Shown: positions 32,964-43,683 of the stretch, in pieces | How positions within the stretch are numbered: the stretch's first letter is position 1 | How the letters are laid out: each line of letters starts with the position of its first letter | Source: Haliclona indistincta | Lineage: Eukaryota > Porifera > Demospongiae > Haplosclerida > Chalinidae | Length of the DNA: 64,000 nucleotides | NCBI GenBank assembly: GCA_964017065.1 | Contig: OZ024789.1 | Span: forward strand, 4,774,018 to 4,838,017 | Reading direction: 5' to 3' | Made by a program: the position numbers and the translations under genes | The notes under the pieces: generated by a model | Database searches by the model: none | Seen by the model: only the letters and a program-made list of their open reading frames with translations | What the model was told of the DNA's origin: nothing

Positions 32964-35900
32964 AACTGTGAAGCATGTGATCAGCCACTGTGTGTGTCAG
33001 GACACATTTCAACGTATCCTACGGTACTAGTGTTCTGCATTGGCAGAACGCTTGATGCCGGCACCAAAGACACAACATCACTACTGCTGCCAAAGTAAGC
33101 AAAAAAGATGAAAGCTTCGTATATGTACTAACTGTGGCGTGCAGCGAGCTTTTTATCGAAGGTGACCTGAAGTACAGACTGCAAGCTATAATTGTAAGAG
33201 AAAAAGACCAAAAATGTTAATATTAGAATTATTTTAGGTGCACCATGGATTAAGGACAGACAGAGGACACTGTGTGTTAAATAATATAATAATAAATATT
33301 TTACATTACCTGGCATCATAGACTCAACAAGCACATGGAATAACTATGATTGGAACTTCTATAGTGATGAAGGCAAATCTGTCAAAAGCAGAAGCTGGCA
33401 TGAAAATGAAATTATCAGTGTAAGTTACTGTATATTCAAAAGAGAGAACGACTCTTTTCCCTTCATGTAGAAAAATGTTGTGGTTGCCCTGTATACCACA
33501 GAGATGAAGGAGGTGAGCATGTGCAACAGAATACGCAATGATTAATTAATTTTTAACACAAAAGGTGTTTTTGCAGACAAACAATTTGACAATCCTGAAC
33601 AAGACTGATGTTAAGAAGGTTAATATCATAATAATAATAATATACACAATATAAAACCAACATTGACAGAGCTGTATTCCCATATTAACACCATTTCAAC
33701 TGGATCACCTGGTAATCCACACATACACGTCATAGCAAAGCCAATATTGTGCATAATAATTATGCAGGCCTCTCTAAGTGATGAGTCATCTCGGTTACTT
33801 TTGTCAGGAGAATGGCTCAACGCTACTGTCAGCTAGTATTTATTCATCAATAAATGAAGCATTTAGTTTTATACACACAGATAATTTCTAAGTATATGCG
33901 ACTATTGTCACAAGACAACAACATGTGTCTTACATTTGACCCTGTGTTTCTTCCATCATTACAAGCCAGGGGTTATGCAAGTTTGAAAGCATACACAAAG
34001 GTATAATTTTACCAACATGTAACCAGTACTCACACGTGCACCTGATGTTCAAATACTACAGGATTTCAATATCTTTCAGAAAAAATGGCTATTTTTTCCA
34101 ATTCACATTTCAGCTCATTGGTTTTTATTGGTAATTATCAATAAAATTAATTATGCAACAATACAAATTATACATACAGGCAGTTGATGTAAGCTCAAAG
34201 AAAATCATTGAAGTAGATTCAGTGTGCAATTGCAATGCAAATGCGGTTAACTGGATATGGTAAAAGCATTATAATTATTATTGGTACACATTTGTCTATA
34301 CATTTAGGTACTATTTATGCCAGGAACACAGACGTGTAGCCCTTAATACACTGAACTCAGAAGAATGGAGTTACTGCGATTCTTCTGTATGCCAATACAA
34401 CTATTAAGAACAGCAAATTTTATTTTTTTACAGAGATCACCAAAGCAGCATAACACCAATGACTGCGGAGTGTTTGTTTGTATGGTATGTTAAACTTTTA
34501 CCACAAAGTGTAGCAAACAGCACTATTATAATTAGGGAGCACGACACTTGCTTGACATTGGAGAATTATGCTACACTCAGGTAAGCTATTGCACGTAAAA
34601 TAGACTAGTAGGCTACTAATTTAACAGGCTGATGCAAACAATGCCAGAAAAGTAATAGCATACGAAATTTCCAACAATACCTTAATCAAGGAAGAAAACA
34701 ATGTTGAGGTATATGCATGATTGATGGTGTTGTGTTACTTTTGAAATTACTTTATTGCTAAGGTGTCAAGTGATGATGAAGATGATGCTGAGAATACATT
34801 TCCCACAGTTAGTTTTACTAAGAACTGGTGTAAAACTCTATCTAACAAGGTCACTGGTTACTATTGCAAAAATATTTACCATCAATTGTTCTTGTTTATA
34901 GACTGGAATAGATACCAAAGATACGGAGAAACATAATGCTTCACAAGGTAACGGTAATCAGGAGACAGTGCAATTACTTTCATAATTACAATTAATATTG
35001 TACACATACAATTATTCTAAACAGACAATCCACCAGAGGAACCTGAAAAAATAATACTAAGGATTGACGGAGGTCCAAAAGTGTACAGAAGTGACATTGC
35101 CTTAATAAAGAATGACCAAGGATGTGTCTGCACAAATGTTCGTAAAAATTTTGACCTATCATTCATTGTTAAACAAAATTAATATTAATAATTATGCTTT
35201 AATGCAGGTTCTTGATTTTTGCCTAGCAGTATGGAGGGAAGAGCTAGCTCAGGAAGTGAGCTATGATATTGACATGTGTAGTGTAGTACATTGTTCATTA
35301 AAATGCATTTCAGGCATTTGATGATGACAAAAAAGTTGTGGAGACCATCCGCTATGAAGACCTACAAAAATGTGCCAACGTGAAGAGAGCACAATTTCTG
35401 AAGTTAAACCCATGCGCCTTTATTCAAGTATGTCTAGATAACCATCAAACAATACTTATAACCGCACAATACTTATGACAATACTTATAACTGATGATGA
35501 CAAACAATTCACTTATCACTGCAGAGAGTACCCTCAGAGTGCGATTACATATTATGCCCGCTGTTTATTCATCATACAGTTTTGTTAGTAAGTAATTGAG
35601 TATTACTATACTTTCATCATAGATTATCAAACACTACTTCTTTAGGTTGCTGATATGGACAATGGAAACATAATAAATTTTGATCCACTTTGTGTGTTTT
35701 CACACAAAACAGAAGTTGACTTATTCAAGTATTATAGCAACTACTTGTAGATAAAGCAAAAAATATATTATTATAATTACTACAGGAAGGCTGTAGAGAC
35801 ATGGTATAATACAGAGCAAAAGAAAAAATGGAAGATTGTTAACTATATGGTGATAACAATTTGTTTAATTGTGTCAACATTGTTTTAATTTTAAGGTTGA

Positions 35901-36926
35901 AACATCAACAGATGAGAAAAGCTGCACAATATCAGTCTGCAAGGTCATTAAAACTTATTCTATCATTATGTACAGCTTACTGTATTCCAACAGTTTGCTA
36001 ACGATATTCTCTTTGGACAATTGCCAATTAGCAATGAGAATTACGGAAACTATGTAAAGGTTAGCATTTTTATACATTTTGCTATTATGCCGTGATTCTT
36101 TATGCAGGAAAACAGAAAGTGGCTATTAGAAGAACTTTTCAGGTAAGCTTTTTAATCACATTATTATTTACACCACATAAAAAAATTGCAGAATTACACA
36201 AAATCACATCGTTCAGTGTGATAACGACTTTATGGTAGAATTTACAGCAGGTATCTCAATAATTATCTTTCAAAAAGAAATAACGTACTATTTTGTTTCT
36301 GCTTCTACAGAAAAAGCTAGTTCTCATTCGTCTGAGAGTGACTTGACTTATGGTAAGAAGTTAAAATAAAATTACTATCATTTAAAAAATACTTATGGCA
36401 TGCAGTTGTGTGGCCAAGTGAAACGAATATTTTAAGAGTCATTCAAGAATACAAGGCAAGTGTTACAATAATTATTATGACTATCTAGCTTTTTGGAATG
36501 TGTAGGAGCACTTCCAAAAAATTATCTTAGGTCAAATACAGAATGAAAATTTGGACACACTCTTGAATAGAGGGTGCAAAAAGGTCGCCCAAATAAAAGC
36601 CTCAGCGATGGGACAAGCCTTAAATAAATACAACACCGAGGAGGTAACAATGGGTAGAAATATGTAGTATTGTCTTAGTTACTTTGAATATAAATAATAT
36701 AGCAATATAATATTGTTGACAGCCTTGCGGAAATTGCAAGAGTGACAAACAAAGAGACTGACTACAACGCATTTAGAATTGCACATGATGTCCTGTTTAG
36801 AGAGGTGAGATACAGTTAAAAAATTTTTTACAACTTTTCTTAACTTAACAGGCAATTGTGTTAGCGATCCTTCAGATAAATCCTAACATAACTGCAGAAC
36901 AAGCATGGAATACTCTATATAGCTAG
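32964..36926 (+). CDS. 32-exon C19/C48 protease gene carried by the giant transposon
   Basis: 32 exons (34-138 nt) joined by introns of 40-110 nt keep one frame across all 31 junctions: 752 codons ending AWNTLYS and a stop. First comes the C-terminal half of a ubiquitin-specific protease (C19): a NCEACDQPLC finger, STYPTVLVFCIGR, and the His box VHHGLRTDRGHY completed across a splice. Then a Ulp1/SENP (C48) domain: SGEWLNAT, FFPIHISAHWFLL (His), EVDS (Asp), QHNTNDCGVFVC (Cys). Then a second C48-like copy: YRSDIALIKNDQG, CPLFIHHTVLLVADMDNG, NFDPL and a weaker DEKSCTISVCKFAND. The C-terminal 100 residues are unrecognised. C48 enzymes remove SUMO; the first triad looks complete. One intron is GC-AG (donor AAG|GCAAGT at 36456). 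Exons include 34062-34130, 34434-34484, 35525-35587 and 36506-36643. Confidence 0.85.
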
Positions 36927-37025
36927 TACTGTTCAGTTCATCTATTCCTGATATTAAATTAAAAGTCATTATATTTACACAACATATTACACCACTAATG
37001 GAAAAAAGAAATGCGAGAAGTAACT

Positions 37026-39415
37026 ACTAAGATGATGGTTGGGTAGAGGGAAGTGTGGTAAGAGTGGAAATAATGTTTGCTTGGTTGTAAACTGTCCAGA
37101 AACCCAGCCCAAATTAAAAGTTTCCAATTAGCCGTAGAAAATGAATTTGGGCTAGTAAACGAGAAGTGGGAGGAGTTTACCAAGATGATGGTTGGGTAGA
37201 CGGAAGTGTGGTAAGAGTGGAAATAATGTTTGCTTGGTTGTAAACTGTCCAGAAACCCAGCCCAAATTAAAAGTTTCCAATTAGCCGTAGAAAATGAATT
37301 TGGGCTAGTAAACGAGAAGTGGGAGGAGTTTACCAAGATGATGGTTGGGTAGAGGGAAGTGTGGTAAGAGTGGAAATAATGTTTGCTTGGTTGTAAACTG
37401 TCCAGAAACCCAGCCCAAATTAAAAGTTTCCAATTAGCCGTAGAAAATGAATTTGGGCTAGTGAACGAGAAGTGGGAGGAGTTTACCAAGATGATGGTTG
37501 GGTAGAGGGAAGTGTGGTAAGAGTGGAAATAATGTTTGCTTGGTTGTAAACTGTCCAGAAACCCAGCCCAAATTAAAAGTTTCCAATTAGCCGTAGAAAA
37601 TGAATTTGGGCTAGTAAACGAGAAGTGGGAGGAGTTTACCAAGATGATGGTTGGGTAGAGGGAAGTGTGGTAAGATTGGAAATAATGTTTGCTTGGTTGT
37701 AAACTGTCCAGAAACCCAGCCCAAATTAAAAGTTTCCAATTAGCCGTAGAAAATGAATTTGGGCTAGTAAACGAGAAGTGGGAGGAGTTTACCAAGATGA
37801 TGGTTGGGTAGACGGAAGTGTGGTAAGAGTGGAAATAATGTTTGCTTGGTTGTAAACTGTCCAGAAACCCAGCCCAAATTAAAAGTTTCCAATTAGCCGT
37901 AGAAAATGAATTTGGGCTAGTAAACGAGAAGTGGGAGGAGTTTACCAAGATGATGGTTGGGTAGAGGGAAGTGTGGTAAGAGTGGAAATAATGTTTGCTT
38001 GGTTGTAAACTGTCCAGAAACCCAGCCCAAATTAAAAGTTTCCAATTAGCCGTAGAAAATGAATTTGGGCTAGTAAACGAGAAGTGGGAGGAGTTTACCA
38101 AGATGATGGTTGGGTAGAGGGAAGTGTGGTAAGAGTGGAAATAATGTTTGCTTGGTTGTAAACTGTCCAGAAACCCAGCCCAAATTAAAAGTTTCTAATT
38201 AGCCGTAGAAAATGAATTTGGGCTAGTGAACGAGAAGTGGGAGGAGTTTACCAAGATGATGGTTGGGTAGAGGGAAGTGTGGTAAGAGTGGAAATAATGT
38301 TTGCTTGGTTGTAAACTGTCCAGAAACCCAGCCCAAATTAAAAGTTTCCAATTAGCCGTAGAAAATGAATTTGGGCTAGTGAACGAGAAGTGGGAGGAGT
38401 TTACCAAGATGATGGTTGGGTAGAGGGAAGTGTGGTAAGAGTGGAAATAATGTTTGCTTGGTTGTAAACTGTCCAGAAACCCAGCCCAAATTAAAAGTTT
38501 CCAATTAGCCGTAGAAAATGAATTTGGGCTAGTAAACGAGAAGTGGGAGGAGTTTACCAAGATGATGGTTGGGTAGAGGGAAGTGTGGTAAGAGTGGAAA
38601 TAATGTTTGCTTGGTTGTAAACTGTCCAGAAACCCAGCCCAAATTAAAAGTTTCCAATTAGCCGTAGAAAATGAATTTGGGCTAGTAAACGAGAAGTGGG
38701 AGGAGTTTACCAAGATGATGGTTGGGTAGAGGGAAGTGTGGTAAGATTGGAAATAATGTTTGCTTGGTTGTAAACTGTCCAGAAACCCAGCCCAAATTAA
38801 AAGTTTCCAATTAGCCGTAGAAAATGAATTTGGGCTAGTAAACGAGAAGTGGGAGGAGTTTACCAAGATGATGCATGGTTGGGTAGAGGGAAGTGTGGTA
38901 AGAGTGGAAATAATGTTTGCTTGGTTGTAAACTGTCCAGAAACCCAGCCCAAATTAAAAGTTTCCAATTAGCCGTAGAAAATGAATTTGGGCTAGTAAAC
39001 GAGAAGTGGGAGGAGTTTACCAAGATGATGGTTGGGTAGACGGAAGTGTGGTAAGAGTGGAAATAATGTTTGCTTGGTTGTAAACTGTCCAGAAACCCAG
39101 CCCAAATTAAAAGTTTCCAATTAGCCGTAGAAAATGAATTTGGGCTAGTAAACGAGAAGTGGGAGGAGTTTACCAAGATGATGGTTGGGTAGAGGGAAGT
39201 GTGGTAAGATTGGAAATAATGTTTGCTTGGTTGTAAACTGTCCAGAAACCCAGCCCAAATTAAAAGTTTCCAATTAGCCGTAGAAAATGAATTTGGGCTA
39301 GTAAACGAGAAGTGGGAGGAGTTTACCAAGATGATGCATGGTTGGGTAGAGGGAAGTGTGGTAAGAGTGGAAATAATGTTTGCTTGGTTGTAAACTGTCC
39401 AGAAAGCCAGCCCAA
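37026..39415 (-). repeat. Right array of 153-bp satellite (~15.6 copies)
   Basis: Inverted copies of the left array. Variant bases recur periodically: the four-base insertion GATGATGCATGG at 38868 and 39331 is spaced about three units apart, and GTAAGATTGG variants likewise, pointing to multi-unit duplication. The arrays face each other and could form kilobase hairpins. Confidence 0.95.
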
Positions 39416-39824
39416 GAGGCACCTAAACACATACTTTCTCCTCAATAGCCAGAATAGCAGCCTGGCAGGCTCGGTGTAGTCTCGCGTAGCCAGACCCTTT
39501 TCTCCCTCGTCGGAAAGGGTCTAGCTGGTACAGCCGGGACCGGCACATTTAGAGTCAGCAGAGCAGGCCGGGCAGAGACATACTGTAGGAGCTGGATACT
39601 TCACAACCGACAGCTCAGAGCATTAGACTGACACATAAGAGAGAAATCCGCGAGGAGAACCTTCAGCGCGGACTCGCCATGTTATCAAAACGCTCCGCGA
39701 AATCACAAATTATAATGCCCCCGCACCTTCACAGCACACCCACGGCATTCCCAGCGATCTTGCGGCTTTTAGCCACACCCAATGAATGTTCTGCTGGCGA
39801 ATGTTCTGCTAACTTCACCACAGT
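39416..39824. mobile_element. Right inner flank and terminal repeat of the giant element
   Basis: Unique sequence with a small hairpin (CCAGACCCTTTTCTC / GAAAGGGTCTAGCTGG at 39500-39535), then the right 41-bp terminal inverted repeat at 39784-39824. No gene. Confidence 0.8.
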
Positions 39825-39833
39825 TGCATGGTG

Positions 39834-40467
39834 TCAGTGAGTAATTTACCTTTAGTCTGTGTAGAGCCAAGCCAACATTGCACATTATTTATACCCAGCA
39901 CATGCCGCTGTGTGTCGGTGCCATGGTGGTAATTGATATAGTTGCTAGTGCTGTAACGCTGCTTGGTGTGATTGTCTTTAATTTCTCTACTTGAGCTAAA
40001 TAATTTTATTCTCATAATTATGTGATTGTTCCTGTTCCCTCCCTCTGTGTGATGTTTCTATCTTGTGTTTTTCCATACCCCTCTCTGGGTAACCTGACTG
40101 TCTGTTGTTGTGCCTCAGTTATTGTTGTGGTCATCATCGTTGCCGTGGTGTCTATGCTATTTGTTGTTGTTGCTTTCGTCCCTTAAACCACTGGCTGTTA
40201 ACTGCACACAATATTAAGTCTGTTGTAACCACAATTATATGAATAAATTTTAGAGATAATAATTTTACAATAGTGTGTGTGTGCGACAATGTCTTACTCC
40301 ATTCCCTCTCTCCTTTCCTCCCTCTCCTCCCTCTCCTCTCTCCCCCTCTCCCTCTCTCCCCCTCCCTCTCCTCTCTCCCCCTCCTCCCTCTCTCTCTCCC
40401 CAGGTGTGTACAATCAATGAAAGTACATATATCGTGTACATAACTACATAAATCGTGCGTACCAATA
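39834..40467. other. Flank with polypyrimidine tract, no gene
   Basis: AT-rich sequence followed by a CT-rich microsatellite (40300-40402, CTCTCC/CCTCCC units). Minus-strand open frames here reflect that tract. Confidence 0.5.
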
Positions 40468-41400
40468 ATGGATCTCGATGTACCCATCGACCTCTGTATA
40501 GCACTCTTGGAGGACTTTTTACACCAGGTCCAAAACCCTAATAGAATCCAAAATGCTTGCGATTTAGAAGGCTTACATTTTGTTGCCAAGTCTCTGTTAG
40601 CCTATTTAGTTCAGATTGACTCCTTGCATGGCTTCTGGCATTGATCCTACCACAATTCACTCAGGACCTAATAGTCTATGGCATGTGGATGGGTATCACA
40701 AGCTCATTAGGTGGCGCTTGGTAATCCATGGAGGGATCGATAGATTTTCACATGAGATTGTATACCTGGCAGCTGCGACTATAACAATCGAGCTTCAACA
40801 GTTCTAAATGTGTTTCTTAAGGCTGTAGAAGAGTATGGTTTGCCATCAAGAGTGAGAAGTGACAAGGGAGGTGAGAATGTTGGGATTTCTCAGTACATGC
40901 TCAGTCATCCAGAAGGAGGTCCTGGACGAGAGAGCATTATTACAGGCCATAGTGTACACAACCAGCGGATCGAAATGCTTTGGCGTGGCCTCTTCAATGG
41001 ATGTGTTTCATCATTAACTACTACTTCTATGTCTGCCGCCTGCAACAGTTTAGAACTATTTGGAGACATCACTTTCTTCGAACCAAGAAGAACAAGACTC
41101 CACAACAACTCTGGTTTGCTAGTATGTGCTCAGGAAATGCTGAAGAGCGAGCTCTGCAAGCAGTGCTGGAGCCCATGAGTCAGGCAAAAAAATTATTTTT
41201 AATTGTTACTGATCTTTATTATATTATTTTGGTAGGAGGAATTAATGTGGTATGGTATTGACTGGGATGGTCCAATTGGACCAGAAGACACTACTGAATC
41301 TGTTTCTGTTCCACTGACCAACAATCCTTTGTCCCCATTCGCAATGGAAATGTCATGTCAACCCATCCAGTAACGATGTTGATCCTGAACAGATAAACAT
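40468..41400 (+). pseudogene. Decayed copy of the DDE integrase-like gene
   Basis: Starts ATGGATCTCGATGTACCCAT, encoding MDLDVPIDLCIALLEDFLHQ, which parallels the N-terminus of the gene at 43684-45648. About 500 bp including the helix-turn-helix are deleted (jump near 40625). The catalytic part follows ([49 protein letters not shown]) with frameshifts near 40785 and 41015. The second exon is present at about 41230-41400 ([15 protein letters not shown]). Non-functional. Confidence 0.88.
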
Positions 41401-41808
41401 ATAATATAGACCTCCGTCTGTTCATATCATGCGGACTCGATCTTGTGTGAAATGTCTTTTGTCAATTACTTTGTGTATTAAATTAATGTATCATTCATTC
41501 ACAATAATTATTATTATTCATTTTCGATCTGTTACTTCTTCTGCGATACTAATCTCAGGCTAGTGAAGAGCCATAAGTATATCTGGAGTAGTCTAACATG
41601 TCAAAAGCTGTGTTATCGTGGTGTTTACAACACTTGTAAACCCTTTCCTACTAACAACCTGTCCAAACCCTTTTCTACTAACTACCTGAGCAAACAAGTC
41701 TTGTAAACTGCTTTTGGCAGTAATGATAATGCAGACCCCCCCTAGGGCATCACATGGTATACACAATTTACTAGGAAAAATAATACTGTTCAAAAGGTTG
41801 AGAATGTC
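41401..41808. other. No gene seen
   Basis: AT-rich; a partial direct repeat of CCTTTCCTACTAAC / CCTTTTCTACTAAC at 41642-41683. Confidence 0.3.
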
Positions 41809-42150
41809 TTGTGTGAAAATGAAGGTCTTGGTGTCAGAAATTGGTCTGAGAGCTTCAAAATCGCAAATCAGTCTCTAGCAGTGACACTGAACGCAATGTC
41901 TAGTGAAAGCAGTATTGCTTTAGTGCCACTTGATGTCAGAAAGTGGTTTGAGTGCTTTAAAACTGCAAATCAGTCTCTAGCAGTGGCACTGAACGCAATC
42001 TCTAGTGAAAGCAGTATTGGTTTAGTGCCACTTGATGTCAGAAAGTGGTTTGAGTGCTTCAAAACTGCAAATCAGTCTCTAGCAGTGGCACTGAACGCAA
42101 TGTCTAGTGAAAGCAGTATTGGTTTAGTGCCACTTGATGTCAGAAAGTGA
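41809..42150 (+). repeat. 102-bp tandem repeat, three copies, open
   Basis: Three units encode a 34-residue block (RKWFECFKTANQSLAVALNA, then SSESSIGLVPLD V), with divergence mainly in the first unit. The frame is open for 113 codons and the unit length is a multiple of three, so a repeat-containing exon is possible, but no splice or start evidence supports it. Confidence 0.7.
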
Positions 42151-42903
42151 TCTGAGTGTGTCTGTTTATTATTATGAATACAAATGTATTACACAGTTAG
42201 TGATCATGACTGCACACTCAGACCATGCTAGCACTCCAATACCAGCATAGTATAGGGCAAGAGTTTACTGTAACTGTAGCTAGAATTAATTCAAGCAAAT
42301 GGCTGGGTTTTTTTTGCTATTTTTGAACCATGCTCTGTTACAATCATTATCATTGTTACTAATGCAATAAGCACATTACTGCTGTTGCATGCGAGATCTC
42401 TACATGCGTGTAATTCAGGATCTGAGACACCTTCACACTGGTAAATCCACTGTGAGAGCACACAATTCACTGCTACTGTGGCTCTGGAACCAGGAAAGAG
42501 TGCTGTTTCGCTAAAATCAGGGTCTGGAGTTAGCTGGTCTATGGGACAGTGTTAAATGAACTAGGAGCGTACACTACTGCAACTGTGGCTGTGGAACCAG
42601 GAAAGAGTGCCATTTCACTAACTGGGAGTCGACCAAACGGGGACAAGCCATTTCGCAGTAGATGCGCTAAGAGAGTAAGGATTTGACTGCTATTGCGATC
42701 CTGATACTATCATTGCAGAGAGTGAATTACAGGACCAAGAAACACACGTACTGTATAGTGCTATAGACTAGTATCGAGTGACTGGAAGCACCTCAGCCAA
42801 TGCTTTTTACTAGCTGCAAGTTGCTGTCTTGCAATTTCAACGCTGTTAGACCACTCCAGCGCTCAAGATGCCCTTCAGCACAGTGCTTCTTACTAGATGT
42901 TAA
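42151..42903. other. Imperfect short repeats, no gene
   Basis: Contains two related ~65-bp segments (around 42470 and 42575) sharing GGAACCAGGAAAGAGTGC. No coding signal. Confidence 0.35.
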
Positions 42904-43486
42904 GGTGGCGGGTTACTGTTCGCTTATGAATATTAATGAGCAAAATTCTGTTAATTTTGTCCAACAGAACACGCTGGACGGCACAAAACTTGCTGTGAAG
43001 CATCATAACGTGCGTCCTCGTATAGCCAACGACTCTTGTCGTAATCTGCAAAGTACTAAGCCCACTCAGCTCCACAAATGCTGTACTAATTTTTTTGCAC
43101 AAAATAACGTGACGTGTAGCGTTAGCTAGTCAATGACAAGCGTTTTATTTTCAAGCCAACAACATTCTCGAGGGATTGAAATAGTCTCTTTCCGCTGCCA
43201 TTCATGAATCGTGAGTTATCGCCAAAAAGGCAGAGAGAGTGCGTTAGCGACCCGCGTATAACGCATCATAAAAACTTCCCTAGAGCGAAATTTCCAAAAA
43301 GGCTATGTCAATCCCTCCGCAAGTTGTTTATCCTTAAGTAGGTATTAGTCAGTAAACACAGTTCTCTACACAGAATCAAAAATATTGTGCGAAATTTCTG
43401 AAGTCGATCTTCTCCATTGCCATGTGAGCCCGCCCCCATCGTAGCTTATAATGATATTCACAATGCGTGGGCGAAAGGTAACCCGC
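42904..43486. mobile_element. GGTGGCGG-ended MITE (TTAA family)
   Basis: Begins GGTGGCGGGTTAC after TTAA (42900-42903) and ends GGTAACCCGCCACC. The right flank reads TACA, so the duplication has mutated or the right end is shifted. Its left 40 bp match the right end of the element at 49524-50168 (TATGAATATTAATGAGC). Confidence 0.7.
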
Positions 43487-43683
43487 CACCTACACTGCTC
43501 CGGCACTAAGCACAATGCTGTTGACTAGCACAGCTGAAGAAGTTAGTGGGAAGTGTACTGTTATATAGCACCTTCATAAAATTAATTATATTTTAGTCGC
43601 ACTATACTAACAGATAGCAAACAAATCTTATAGACACATCATAATGCACAAAAGAAATGAATGTTATTGATGACAAACGGAAT

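Larger units (their letters stand above)
30288..39824. mobile_element. 9.5-kb Mutator-like giant foldback transposon
   Basis: The ends are 41-bp perfect inverted repeats beginning ACTGTGGTGAAGTTAGCAGA (30288-30328, 39784-39824), flanked on both sides by TGCATGGTG (30279-30287, 39825-39833), a 9-bp target duplication. Each repeat contains AGCAGAACATTC twice. Inside are two inverted arrays of a 153-bp satellite and one 32-exon protease gene. 9-bp duplications belong to Mutator-like elements, and tandem-repeat arms are known from FB/NOF and Rehavkus-type members of that group. I find no MULE transposase, so this copy may depend on another element or the enzyme may be unrecognised. Confidence 0.93.
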
